In this document: one piece after another, positions 48,502-57,256 of the stretch
How the letters are laid out: every line of letters begins with the position of its first letter
How positions within the stretch are numbered: the first letter of the stretch is position 1
Source of the DNA: Paenibacillus amylolyticus
Lineage (GTDB): Bacteria > Bacillota > Bacilli > Paenibacillales > Paenibacillaceae
DNA: 64,000 nt
Assembly (NCBI RefSeq): GCF_001570725.1
Contig: NZ_BCNV01000001.1
Coordinates: 3,038,001-3,102,000 of the forward strand
Direction of reading: 5' to 3'
Translations under genes and position numbers: made by a program
Notes under the pieces: model-generated
The model's input: only the letters and a program-made list of their open reading frames with translations
Database searches by the model: none
Told to the model about the DNA's origin: nothing

Positions 48502-49270
48502 GATTCTTTGTTTCCCCTCTCCACTCCATAACGATATCCTCAAACATCCGCTCCTGATAACAGACAATCTGCTTCATCTTCATCAGTTCCAGCACCGCCA
48601 AGAAAGTCACGACAATCTCATGGCGATAGATATGCTCATCCATCAACTTCGAGAATAAAAGTCTGCCTCCCGGCCCCATACTTTCCAAAGCGCCGATGAC
48701 ATCCCTTATCCGGTCCTTAACCGATATTTCATCCCGTTTGATCCGGGTTACAGTTGTACGCTTCTCAGCCTTGCGTAGCGCCTTCTGAAATGCAGCAATC
48801 AGGTCAGAGGTGTGTAATCCCTCAACCGGGTTAGAAGGGGCTTCTACAGGCATATAGGGGCGCAGATCCTCGGGCTCTTTGGAAAAAATAAGGCTGCGTT
48901 CCCACTCCCGTTCATGAAGATGACGCGCAATTCCCTTGTACTTGCGATATTCTATCAGACGCGCAATCAGCTCTGCACGTGGATCATAATCTTCTTCTTC
49001 CATATAATCATAATCCTCGAAATCCTCAATTACCGGTGGTTTGGGCAGTAAAAGTTTGCTCTTGATCGACAGCAGCGTTGCTGCCATGACCAGAAATTCA
49101 CTCGTAATATCCAGTTCCAGTTCCTGCATCGAATGCAGATACGCCATGTATTGATCGGTAATATCGCTGATGGGAATATCCTGGATATGAATTTCAGCCT
49201 TATCAATCAGATGAAGCAGCAGATCCAAAGGCCCTTCAAAAGTCTCCAGTTTGTATGTAACTACCGTCAC
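48470..49270 (-). CDS. scpA: Segregation and condensation protein A
   Basis: The 266-aa kleisin bridges the SMC heads. It starts YKLETFEGPLDLLLHLIDK (N-terminal SMC-binding helix), has a long acidic and coiled middle part and a C-terminal winged helix with FLAVLELMKMKQIVCYQ. I chose the GTG at 49270, eight bases after GGGAGGA; the open frame extends to 49348 without a site. It overlaps scpB. Confidence 0.94.
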   Translation of the reverse strand: MTVVTYKLETFEGPLDLLLHLIDKAEIHIQDIPISDITDQYMAYLHSMQELELDITSEFLVMAATLLSIKSKLLLPKPPVIEDFEDYDYMEEEDYDPRAELIARLIEYRKYKGIARHLHEREWERSLIFSKEPEDLRPYMPVEAPSNPVEGLHTSDLIAAFQKALRKAEKRTTVTRIKRDEISVKDRIRDVIGALESMGPGGRLLFSKLMDEHIYRHEIVVTFLAVLELMKMKQIVCYQERMFEDIVMEWRGETKNHGFSEIEIDY

Positions 49271-49302
49271 TAGACGAATCCTCCCGCCAGAAAAATACAA
49301 AA

Positions 49303-49357
49303 CCCTGCTAAGCCGTCCGAATCCGGTTTCCCGTTTTCGTCTGCGCAAAGCAGGGCA
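49303..49357 (-). terminator. Weak terminator after ribH
   Basis: On the minus strand CCCTGCT and AGCAGGG form the ends of a long hairpin just after the ribH stop, with TTTTG then ATTTTT. Confidence 0.45.
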
Positions 49358-49374
49358 CTACTATTAAATAAGCA

Positions 49375-49842
49375 CTATTTTAGCTGTTTCGTCAAGTTTG
49401 CCATCTCAATTGCTGCCGTAGCTGCATCCCAACCTTTGTTACCCGCCTTGGTTCCGGCACGTTCAATCGCTTGTTCAATATTCTCAGTGGTAACCAGACC
49501 GAAGATTGTAGGCACGCCTGTTTTCAGGTTAATTGCTGCTACCCCTTTAGCCATCTCGTTGCACACATAATCATAATGCGTAGTTGATCCACGAATAACG
49601 GTTCCCAGGGTAATCACCGCATCATACTTGCCGCTCTCCGCCATTTTCTGCGCAATCAAAGGGATTTCGAAGGCACCTGGAACCCAGGCTACATCCACTT
49701 CATCATCCTGCACGCCGTGACGTTTGAATGCATCAAGTGCTGCGCTAAGCAATTTGCTCGTGATGAATTCGTTAAAACGTCCAACAACAACTCCATATCT
49801 TGATCCTTCTGATACTAAATGTCCTTCAAAAAATTGTGGCAT
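49375..49842 (-). CDS. ribH: 6,7-dimethyl-8-ribityllumazine synthase
   Basis: The 155-aa enzyme joins 5-amino-6-ribitylaminouracil and dihydroxybutanone phosphate. Family motifs are [24 protein letters not shown] near residue 55 and [17 protein letters not shown] with the catalytic His near residue 88. It is the last gene of the rib operon, after ribBA. Confidence 0.96.
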   Translation of the reverse strand: MPQFFEGHLVSEGSRYGVVVGRFNEFITSKLLSAALDAFKRHGVQDDEVDVAWVPGAFEIPLIAQKMAESGKYDAVITLGTVIRGSTTHYDYVCNEMAKGVAAINLKTGVPTIFGLVTTENIEQAIERAGTKAGNKGWDAATAAIEMANLTKQLK

Positions 49843-49944
49843 TCAAGTCATCTCCCTAACGGTATAATATAATGTAAGCAACAGAAATTCCTAAGTAATC
49901 ACTTCCATAAATTACATGGTAAACGTTTTTCATCTACAACGCAT

Positions 49945-51177
49945 TTACTCTTCGTTCTGCTCGATATCATCAAACTTAAGCATATGCCCAAGCTTGGCTT
50001 GCTTGGTATGAAGATAAACGGTATTATCCTCGTTCTCCTCCATCTGGATCGCGACACGCTCTACGACTTCAAGTCCATACCCTTCAAGGCCTTTGATTTT
50101 ACGAGGGTTGTTTGTCAGCAGTCTGATCTGACGAACCCCAAGGTCTTTCAGAATTTGGGCACCAATCCCATAATCACGCAAGTCGGCTGCAAAGCCCAGC
50201 TTCAGGTTTGCATCCACCGTATCCAGACCTTCCTCTTGCAGCTTGTAGGCTTTGAGTTTGTTGATCAGTCCAATGCCCCGACCTTCCTGTCTCATATAGA
50301 GCAGCACGCCATTGCCTTCTTCATGGATCTGTTTGAGTGCCGCATCAAACTGCGGACCACAGTCACAACGATGAGAATGGAATACATCTCCTGTCAAACA
50401 TTCAGAGTGTACACGCACCAGTACAGGTTTGGAGCCATCAATCTCCCCTTTGACTAGAGCCACATGCTCCTTGTTGTCCACAGCGTTTGTATAGGCCACC
50501 GCTTGAAACTCACCAAAGTCTGTTGGCATACGTACAGCCACTTCACGTTGAACCAGCTGCTCTTTTTCGTTACGGTAACGAATCATGTCCTGAATGCTGA
50601 TCAGCTTCAGATCATGCTTGCGAGCAATCTCCTGCAGATCCGGAAGTCTGGCCATCGTGCCATCTTCCTTAATCACTTCACAGATCACGCCTGCGGGGTA
50701 GGAACCACACATGATAGCGAGGTCTACAGCCGCTTCCGTATGTCCGGCGCGCCGAAGCACACCGCCGTCTTTTGCAATCAACGGGAACATGTGACCAGGT
50801 TTGCGGAAGTCCCCTGCTTTCGCTTCAGGATCGATAAGACCTTTTACTGTAATGGAACGTTCATGTGCCGAGATACCTGTTGTGGTATCTTTGTGATCCA
50901 CAGAGACGGTGAAAGCTGTTCCGTGAAAATCCGTATTTTGTTGAACCATGGGTTTCAGGTTAAGTTCATCCGCACGTTGTTGTGTAATCGGAACACAGAC
51001 CAGACCTCTACCTTCAGTAATCATGAAATTAATGACTTCAGGTGTCGCCTTTTCGGCCAAAGCAATAAAATCGCCTTCATTCTCCCGATCTTCATCATCT
51101 ACAACAATGACGGGTTTACCACGCATGAGATCGTATATGGCTTCTTCTATCGTGTCTAGAATGGATTGTTCTGACAT
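49945..51177 (-). CDS. ribBA: Bifunctional 3,4-DHBP synthase / GTP cyclohydrolase II
   Basis: The 410-aa fusion has an N-terminal RibB domain with [11 protein letters not shown] near residue 28 and a C-terminal RibA domain with zinc cysteines in [17 protein letters not shown] near residue 257 and the RQEGRGIGL active site near residue 302. Both supply riboflavin precursors. GGAGGTGG precedes the ATG. It follows ribE and precedes ribH. Confidence 0.96.
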   Translation of the reverse strand: MSEQSILDTIEEAIYDLMRGKPVIVVDDEDRENEGDFIALAEKATPEVINFMITEGRGLVCVPITQQRADELNLKPMVQQNTDFHGTAFTVSVDHKDTTTGISAHERSITVKGLIDPEAKAGDFRKPGHMFPLIAKDGGVLRRAGHTEAAVDLAIMCGSYPAGVICEVIKEDGTMARLPDLQEIARKHDLKLISIQDMIRYRNEKEQLVQREVAVRMPTDFGEFQAVAYTNAVDNKEHVALVKGEIDGSKPVLVRVHSECLTGDVFHSHRCDCGPQFDAALKQIHEEGNGVLLYMRQEGRGIGLINKLKAYKLQEEGLDTVDANLKLGFAADLRDYGIGAQILKDLGVRQIRLLTNNPRKIKGLEGYGLEVVERVAIQMEENEDNTVYLHTKQAKLGHMLKFDDIEQNEE

Positions 51178-51209
51178 TGGTCCACCTCCAGTTTATTTCT
51201 GCTCTCTAT

Positions 51210-51878
51210 TTATGCAAATCCGTGATTGGCGAGAAAATCCTCACTGATACTTCGCGGCTTGCTAGCCCCCGTCTCTTGATGCCCTCTCCCATACTGCAGC
51301 AGATGATCCACATATTTCCCCAAAATGTCGCATTCGATATTGATGGTATCCCCTGTCTTTTTCACATTTAGTACAGTCTCACCAATCGTATGTGGGATAA
51401 TGGAAACCGTGAATGCGGTCTGTGACGTATGGACAACGGTCAAGCTAATGCCGTCCAGTGTAACTGATCCTTTGGGGATCAGATATTTGAACAACTGGTG
51501 ATCATCAGGTTTGATCTCAAATACAATCGCGTTCTGATCACGAGTTATACTGCCGATCACTCCAGTACCATCGACATGACCCTGAACGATATGTCCGCCA
51601 AAACGGCCACCTGATTGCATGGCTCGCTCCAGATTAACTTTACTTCCAGATTGCAACTGACTGAGATTGGTATGACGATACGTTTCAGGCATGACGTCGG
51701 CGGTAAAACCTCCACCTTCCAGCGTTGTCGCAGTTAAGCATACGCCGTTCACTGCCACACTATCGCCAATCTTCAAATCGTCCATGATGGCGGAAGCTCC
51801 GATATTCAGGACCATCGCTTCGCCTTTCCGACCAATACGCCGAATCTGACCGACTTCTTCCACCAAACCGGTAAACAT
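51210..51878 (-). CDS. ribE: Riboflavin synthase alpha subunit
   Basis: The 222-aa protein has the two-fold lumazine-binding repeat with MFTGLVEEVGQI at the start, GVCLTATTL and GGHIVQGHVDGTG in the first barrel and GSVTLDGISLTV in the second. It dismutates two dimethyl-ribityllumazines to riboflavin. The ATG at 51878 is preceded by GGGAGGCGGCAGC; the in-frame ATG at 51899 is dropped. Length fits the family. Confidence 0.96.
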   Translation of the reverse strand: MFTGLVEEVGQIRRIGRKGEAMVLNIGASAIMDDLKIGDSVAVNGVCLTATTLEGGGFTADVMPETYRHTNLSQLQSGSKVNLERAMQSGGRFGGHIVQGHVDGTGVIGSITRDQNAIVFEIKPDDHQLFKYLIPKGSVTLDGISLTVVHTSQTAFTVSIIPHTIGETVLNVKKTGDTINIECDILGKYVDHLLQYGRGHQETGASKPRSISEDFLANHGFA

Positions 51879-51938
51879 GCTGCCGCCTCCCTTGTTCATT
51901 TCTAAGGACCCTAACTTACTGCTTTCAAGTTCATTTAT

Positions 51939-53042
51939 CTATTCAGGCCACACCGGAATACCGCCAATGCTGATATTATCTCCAACTTGTTCGATTTCCA
52001 GCTGATTCAATTGAATCGCCTGATTCATACGTTCCACACCCTCGAAGCGGAAGCTTCCAGGTGTATCATAGCCGCCCACAATCTTCGGAGCGATAAACAT
52101 GAGCAGTCGATCAACCAACCGTGCCTCCAGCATGGCTCCATTCAGGGTGCCTCCACCTTCAAGCAAAATCGAACCAATCTCACGCTCACCCAGCTTGCTA
52201 AGTCCGCTTAACAGATCCACACGTGGTCCAGGACCACAGCGTATAATTTCAACACCGTAAGCTTCCAAACGTTCAGCAGCTTCAGGACTGGCTTCGTCTG
52301 TGGTCAGTACCCATGTTGGAGCAAGACCATCCTTAACCATTTTGGCACCTACTGGAAGACGTAGCTTGGAATCCACCACAATGCGTACCGGACTAATGCC
52401 TTCCACTTGCAAACGGGTTGTAAGCTCCGGATTATCGGCGATCACCGTGTCGACGCCAACCATAATGCCTTGGTGACGATGACGAAGGGCATGCACAATC
52501 TCACGAGCTGGCTCGTTGGAGATCCACTTGCTGTCTCCGCTGCGAGTAGCAATCTTGCCATCCAGAGTGGTAGCCGTCTTCAGCGTCACAAAAGGCAGGC
52601 CAGTTGTAATAAATTTAATGAATTTTTCATTCATACGTCTTCCACGCTCACGCAGTACACCAACTTCAACTTCAATGCCTTGTTGACGGAGCATGCTTAT
52701 GCCCTTACCGGATACTTGCGGATTTGGATCTTCACAACATACGACAACACGTTTCACCTTTTCATGAATCAGGCGTTCACTGCAAGGTGGCGTCTTGCCA
52801 TAATGACTACAGGGCTCGAGTGTAACATATACCGTACTGCCTTCTGCGTCGCTTCCTGCCATGTTCAGTGCATGCACTTCCGCATGACCGGTTCCACGTT
52901 TCAGATGGCTTCCCAGGCCTACTATACGTCCCTCTTTCACAACTACACATCCAACGACCGGATTAATTCCTGTCTGCCCCTGTGCTCGTTCCGCCATATC
53001 AAGTGCCAGTGCCATATAAAATTCATCATTGATCATTTCCAA
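51939..53042 (-). CDS. ribD: Bifunctional riboflavin deaminase/reductase
   Basis: The 367-aa enzyme has a zinc deaminase domain (HAEVHALN near residue 51 and PCSHYGKTPPCSE near residue 77) and a C-terminal reductase domain starting VTLKTATTLDGKIA. It converts the GTP-derived pyrimidine to the ribitylamino form. The start may be the TTG at 53042, six bases after GGGGTGA, or the ATG at 53036 two codons later. It is the first gene of the operon, downstream of the FMN riboswitch and its terminator. Confidence 0.94.
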   Translation of the reverse strand: MEMINDEFYMALALDMAERAQGQTGINPVVGCVVVKEGRIVGLGSHLKRGTGHAEVHALNMAGSDAEGSTVYVTLEPCSHYGKTPPCSERLIHEKVKRVVVCCEDPNPQVSGKGISMLRQQGIEVEVGVLRERGRRMNEKFIKFITTGLPFVTLKTATTLDGKIATRSGDSKWISNEPAREIVHALRHRHQGIMVGVDTVIADNPELTTRLQVEGISPVRIVVDSKLRLPVGAKMVKDGLAPTWVLTTDEASPEAAERLEAYGVEIIRCGPGPRVDLLSGLSKLGEREIGSILLEGGGTLNGAMLEARLVDRLLMFIAPKIVGGYDTPGSFRFEGVERMNQAIQLNQLEIEQVGDNISIGGIPVWPE

Positions 53043-53083
53043 ATCCGTTCACCCCGCGGTTTAAAGTCTTAGTCTTAATTATG

Positions 53084-53121
53084 AAAAAAATCCCCGTCGA
53101 ACAATCAGTTCGATGGGGATG
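53084..53121 (-). terminator. Terminator controlling ribD (riboswitch expression platform)
   Basis: On the minus strand ATCCCCATCGAAC-TGATT-GTTCGACGGGGAT is followed by TTTTTTT, about 40 bases upstream of ribD and 250 bases after the FMN aptamer. Confidence 0.85.
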
Positions 53122-53371
53122 ATGAGAGACAAATGTCAACAACAGGAGTGAAATGGATACAGCACGCCAACACTTTGCCCAAAACTTCATTTCGGGCAAG
53201 TGAAAATAGACACATACCTTAATAACATCAATTACAGGTAAAGAGCTTCTATAGTGTGGCATATGTATGGAACGGTCCGGCGTACCCGGATCTTCCCTGC
53301 ACAGTGCAATACATCACGAATAGTGACTGTGCAGCAATACTCCTGCTGAATGCAAACCCGTTAGGTCTGCA

Positions 53372-53537
53372 CCTCTCCTTCTCCCATCCAGACTATACTG
53401 TCGGTTCTGGAATTACACCAGATCAGCCATCTGCCACAGGCAGACAGGTCACGGACTTTGCATCAAGTGCTGGACTTGTGTCCTTACACTTCCTGCATCA
53501 CCGCCGGTAGGGAATTGCACCCTGCCCTGAAGGATTG
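53372..53537 (-). promoter_or_regulatory. FMN riboswitch (RFN element)
   Basis: On the minus strand the conserved RFN blocks are present in order: CTTCAGGGCAGGGTG at the 5' end, AATTCCCTACCGGCGGTGA, an internal variable part, AAGTCCGTGACC, then GATCTGGTGTAATTCCAGA, ACCGACAGTATAGTCTGGA and GGGAGAAG at the 3' end. It controls the ribD-ribE-ribBA-ribH operon; FMN should favour the downstream terminator. Confidence 0.97.
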
Positions 53538-53635
53538 CTTTCGTTATTAATTGGATGTTAGCACTTTAATGCCAAAAAATCAATTGTTTTTTGTTCCTTT
53601 TTGTCACATACTAACTTTTAATAAGCTAAGAAACA

Positions 53636-53670
53636 ACAAAAAACCGCTTCCTCCAAGGAGGTACGGTTTT
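53636..53670 (-). terminator. Terminator after the 437-aa unknown gene
   Basis: On the minus strand AAACCGTACCTCC-TTGG-AGGAAGCGGTTT is followed by TTGTTG, 42 bases past the stop. Confidence 0.75.
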
Positions 53671-53711
53671 TGCTTGGAGGCATTTCACATCTAACCATCC
53701 ATCGCATCATT

Positions 53712-55025
53712 CTACATATCAGGAAAACACCAGCTCGCCATATGCTTTAATTCTTTGGCATTATGAAATGGAATGCGATCAGGTTCTTGCAGGGACGAAG
53801 TGGGAAGCGGAAACTCTCTTGCCACTCTTCTGACCCAACTTGTCGAATCGATCGCTATAGCGGAGCATTTCCAGCGACCATTCTGTCTCGGTCGAAACGT
53901 CCCATGTAAATTTGCTTTTGCCGGCATCTCTGGAAAGACACCATCCAGATATTCGACGATGACACGTTTGTCTCTGACTTCATGACAGTATACTGTTACC
54001 CACACACCTTCCCGAACCCGAACAGCATACACATCTCCAGACTGTACCTCCCCGGTACCTGCATCAGGAGATGCCTTTGGCACTTTCCCGCGAACACTTC
54101 TCTTTTTCTCCAATGCACCTAAGATTGTGTCCTTTACTGCTGGATTCTCTTTAGGCTTATCCGCAAGAGAAATGTTAACCAGATCAAAATCATGGAATAT
54201 CTTGTTCAGGTTGTTCTCATTGATTCCGACAGATGAGTCACACCATGCCAGAGGCGCCTGCACTTCAACCCGCACATTGGGACGTTCGTCACGCTGTATG
54301 TAAGTCGTAAATTGAGTTATCATTCCGGGATGTTCCGGCGTATCCAGTATGCCAATCAGAGCTAACGTCTCAAGCAAGTCACGGTAGGCATATTCTTTTT
54401 GGGTAGGCAAAAGACGTTCCTTCTTAAGCGCTAGTGCTGCCTTGCTGTAGCGTGTTTGTGGAGGTAATTCGCGCAACACCGTTAATATCGCACGGAATGT
54501 CCAGCGGTCGTATTCATTTGGTATCGGAAGCTCCTGCGCCGTAGACAGCTCTCGAAGTGCCAGTACTTGTCCAAAGGGATCACCGTCCAACGGGGTTCCA
54601 TTGGTCATGCGCCAATACCATTGCAGCGTCGTGTCGGTTGCTTGATCTACGCTTAATCCACAGATTTTACAAGTGCTCGAAGATGGATAAGGCGTGTGTT
54701 CATGCTCTGGCATACTGCTTGCAATAAGCTTGCTCGTAAGAAGCGAGCGCCAGATCATGGGTGCTGACCACAAAGAAGAGACAAAAGCCTGTGCTGCATC
54801 CTCTATCGTCCATTGATTCGCAAGTTTCTTCAGCTCAGTAATCGTTTCATCATGTTGCGGACGCACAAACCGATTCGGTTCATGCCCCGCTGCCTCAAGA
54901 GCTTCTCGGTCCTGTACGGATACACTATCCGGAACGACATGTCGCGATGCTTGCAGTTCTTCGTCCCACAACGTGCGCTCACTGTAAATTTGTTTTAACA
55001 AGCTTAGCTGAGTAACCGTATCCAA
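53712..55025 (-). CDS. Protein of unknown function, 437 aa
   Basis: I do not recognise a family. The product is soluble with no signal or membrane helix. It contains a CKIC pair near residue 120 (a possible half of a zinc site), Trp-rich stretches such as LQWYWRMTNG, and a C-terminal region with WVTVYCHEVRDKRVIVEYLDGVF that looks beta-rich. The N-terminal 100 residues are helical. It lies between the rib operon and ppiB, is transcribed alone and ends with its own terminator. The base composition looks like that of its neighbours. Confidence 0.8.
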   Translation of the reverse strand: MDTVTQLSLLKQIYSERTLWDEELQASRHVVPDSVSVQDREALEAAGHEPNRFVRPQHDETITELKKLANQWTIEDAAQAFVSSLWSAPMIWRSLLTSKLIASSMPEHEHTPYPSSSTCKICGLSVDQATDTTLQWYWRMTNGTPLDGDPFGQVLALRELSTAQELPIPNEYDRWTFRAILTVLRELPPQTRYSKAALALKKERLLPTQKEYAYRDLLETLALIGILDTPEHPGMITQFTTYIQRDERPNVRVEVQAPLAWCDSSVGINENNLNKIFHDFDLVNISLADKPKENPAVKDTILGALEKKRSVRGKVPKASPDAGTGEVQSGDVYAVRVREGVWVTVYCHEVRDKRVIVEYLDGVFPEMPAKANLHGTFRPRQNGRWKCSAIAIDSTSWVRRVAREFPLPTSSLQEPDRIPFHNAKELKHMASWCFPDM

Positions 55026-55075
55026 GGTTCATTCATCCTTTCCAATCATCGATTTCGAATACGTGACATATGAAA

Positions 55076-55108
55076 AATAAAAAAAGTGCTTCTATAAAAG
55101 AAGCACTT
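55076..55108 (-). terminator. Terminator after ppiB
   Basis: On the minus strand AAGTGCTTC-TTTTATA-GAAGCACTT followed by TTTTTATT. Confidence 0.85.
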
Positions 55109-55137
55109 CATAATTGGATCCAGTAAAGCTGAAGGTA

Positions 55138-55569
55138 TTAAGCTTCTACAACTTCAACAGTTTCCATTTTGTCTTTACCTTCTAAAGCGTCCACGAACTC
55201 CATACCTTTAGTTACTTTACCAAATACAGTATGTTGTCCATCCAAATGTGGTTGCGGTTGGTAGCAGATGTAGAACTGGCTTCCACCTGTGTTACGGCCA
55301 GCATGTGCCATAGCAAGTGTTCCGCGCTCATGTTTGTTCGGGTTGATTTCACAGTTAATTGTGTAACCTGGGCCACCTGCACCGCTACCGTTAGGGCATC
55401 CACCTTGAGCTACAAAGCCCGGGATAACGCGGTGGAATGTAAGACCATTGTAGAAACCGGAGTTAGCCAGTTTCTCAAAGTTTGCTACTGTGTTTGGAGC
55501 TTCTTGATCGAACAGATCGATCAGAACTTCTCCGCCGTTTGCCAATTTAATTTTCGCTTGTTTCGCCAT
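55138..55569 (-). CDS. ppiB: Peptidyl-prolyl cis-trans isomerase (cyclophilin)
   Basis: The 143-aa cyclophilin has [15 protein letters not shown] near residue 43, [20 protein letters not shown] near residue 80 and the [10 protein letters not shown] segment near residue 109, with the catalytic Arg and Phe present. It is cytoplasmic (no signal). The start at 55569 follows AAAGGAG; upstream codons to 55620 are not needed. Confidence 0.95.
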   Translation of the reverse strand: MAKQAKIKLANGGEVLIDLFDQEAPNTVANFEKLANSGFYNGLTFHRVIPGFVAQGGCPNGSGAGGPGYTINCEINPNKHERGTLAMAHAGRNTGGSQFYICYQPQPHLDGQHTVFGKVTKGMEFVDALEGKDKMETVEVVEA

Positions 55570-55721
55570 ATGTAAATGACTCCTTTCGTATTGACCATCG
55601 TTAATGGTGCAAGAACGCATGACCCTGGGCCAAGCATTACAGCACTTTTCTTAGTGTACACCGAAAATGTCTGGATCGCAAAAAAAACGGCAACTTTTTT
55701 CATAATTTAGTCCGAACATAC

Positions 55722-55764
55722 AAAAAGCAGACGAAAAAGGAAGGTCCCTTTTCATCTGCTTTGA
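55722..55764 (-). terminator. Terminator after lysA
   Basis: On the minus strand AAAGCAGATGAAAAGG and CCTTTTTCGTCTGC form a stem, followed by TTTTTG. Confidence 0.8.
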
Positions 55765-55821
55765 CTGTGAAATCCATATATCCTGAACAATGCAGAAACA
55801 AATGCATTATCTTTTGACGAA

Positions 55822-57153
55822 TTAGCGAGTTACTGGCTGTTTGCCAATGCGCGCTGGTACCAAGTCATTCTGGATGATATCCTGATACGTCTCACGACGT
55901 ACCACAACATCTCCTTGACCGTCTTTGACAAATACAACGGCTGGGCGACGAATCCGGTTGTAGTTGCTCGCCATGGAGTAGTTATACGCACCTGTGCAAG
56001 CTACAGCGAGCAGATCGCCACTTTCCACTTTTGGCAAGTCCAGATCCCAGATCAGCATATCACCACTCTCGCAGCATTTACCCGCAACGGATACCGTTTC
56101 CTGAGCAGCTTCATTCGCACGGTTGGCAAGCACAGCTTCATACTTGGATTCATACAAAGCAGGACGTGGGTTATCGGTCATACCACCATCAACGGCAACA
56201 TATTTACGCACACCTGGAATGTCTTTGCTTGTTCCAACGGTATACAGTGTTGTTCCCGCTTCACCCACGATGCTGCGGCCCGGTTCAACCCAGATCTCAG
56301 GTACGGCATAGCCGATTTGAGCAAAATGATTTTTAACGGCATCTGTAATAGCCTTCACGTATTGCGCAACTTCAAGCGGCGTATCTCCATCGATATAACG
56401 GATTCCGAATCCACCACCAAGGTTAACCACTTTGAAAGCAACGTTAAGACGCTCATATACGCTTGCTGCAAATTCAGCAACACGTTGAACAGCCATCTGG
56501 AAGCCTTCAACTTCGAAGATCTGGGAACCGATGTGGGAATGTACACCGAGCAATACCAGGTTAGACTGCTTGGAAGCCAGTTCAATCGCTTCAAATGCTG
56601 TACCATTGCCGATATCGAATCCAAATTTGGAATCCGTCTGACCAGTGGAGATATATTCATGCGTATGTGCCTCAACCCCAGGCGTCACACGAAGCAAAAT
56701 GTTTACTTTACGATTTTTGTCCGCTGCTACAGCCTGCAACAGATGCAATTCATTGAAGTTATCAACAACAAAGCATCCGATCTCTGCATCAAGAGCCATT
56801 TCGATCTCTTCCAGCGTTTTGTTGTTACCGTGGAAATGAATGCGCTCAGCCGGGAATCCTGCTTGCAAAGCAGTAAACAGTTCACCGTCAGAAACAACAT
56901 CCAGGGAAAGTCCTTCTTCAGCTGCAAGGGCACACATCGCCATTACACAGAATGCTTTACTTGCGTAAGCAACCTGGAAGCCCAGTCCGGAAGCACGGAA
57001 TGCTTCCATGTACTCTCTGCAACGCTTGCGAACCAATTGCTCGTCCACAACGTACAGGGGAGTTCCAAATTGTTCTTTCAGATCTGTTGCATCGACTCCG
57101 CCAATCTCCAGATGTCCTTGCGCATTTATTTTACTTGTACCATGTAAATACAT
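55822..57153 (-). CDS. lysA: Diaminopimelate decarboxylase
   Basis: The 443-aa PLP enzyme makes L-lysine from meso-diaminopimelate. Features are the PLP lysine in VAYASKAFC near residue 60, LLGVHSHIGSQI, the phosphate site NLGGGFGIRY, VEPGRSIVGEAG and KCCESGDMLIWD near residue 363. The ATG at 57153 is used; an ATG nine bases earlier is too near GAGGA. It follows spoVAF by about 100 bases, the same order as in B. subtilis. No lysine riboswitch is seen upstream. Confidence 0.96.
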   Translation of the reverse strand: MYLHGTSKINAQGHLEIGGVDATDLKEQFGTPLYVVDEQLVRKRCREYMEAFRASGLGFQVAYASKAFCVMAMCALAAEEGLSLDVVSDGELFTALQAGFPAERIHFHGNNKTLEEIEMALDAEIGCFVVDNFNELHLLQAVAADKNRKVNILLRVTPGVEAHTHEYISTGQTDSKFGFDIGNGTAFEAIELASKQSNLVLLGVHSHIGSQIFEVEGFQMAVQRVAEFAASVYERLNVAFKVVNLGGGFGIRYIDGDTPLEVAQYVKAITDAVKNHFAQIGYAVPEIWVEPGRSIVGEAGTTLYTVGTSKDIPGVRKYVAVDGGMTDNPRPALYESKYEAVLANRANEAAQETVSVAGKCCESGDMLIWDLDLPKVESGDLLAVACTGAYNYSMASNYNRIRRPAVVFVKDGQGDVVVRRETYQDIIQNDLVPARIGKQPVTR

Positions 57154-57256
57154 AATCTGCATTCCTCACTTTTTATATACTGGAACAATTGCTATTCCAA
57201 TGATTTTACACCAGTATATCAAATTAGGCAGCGAGATGAATGGATTTTTCGGAAGA

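Larger units (their letters stand above)
53043..53711. other. rib operon leader region
   Basis: About 670 bases without a protein gene. From the distal end it holds the terminator of the unknown gene (53636-53670), the FMN aptamer (53372-53536), a conserved-looking hairpin CTGCACAGT/ACTGTGCAG near 53297-53334 and the riboswitch terminator (53084-53120). Confidence 0.7.

Noticed and set aside
55915..57147. 410-codon plus-strand frame opposite lysA
   Set aside because: Antisense to a clear, conserved lysA; no family similarity and no ribosome site.
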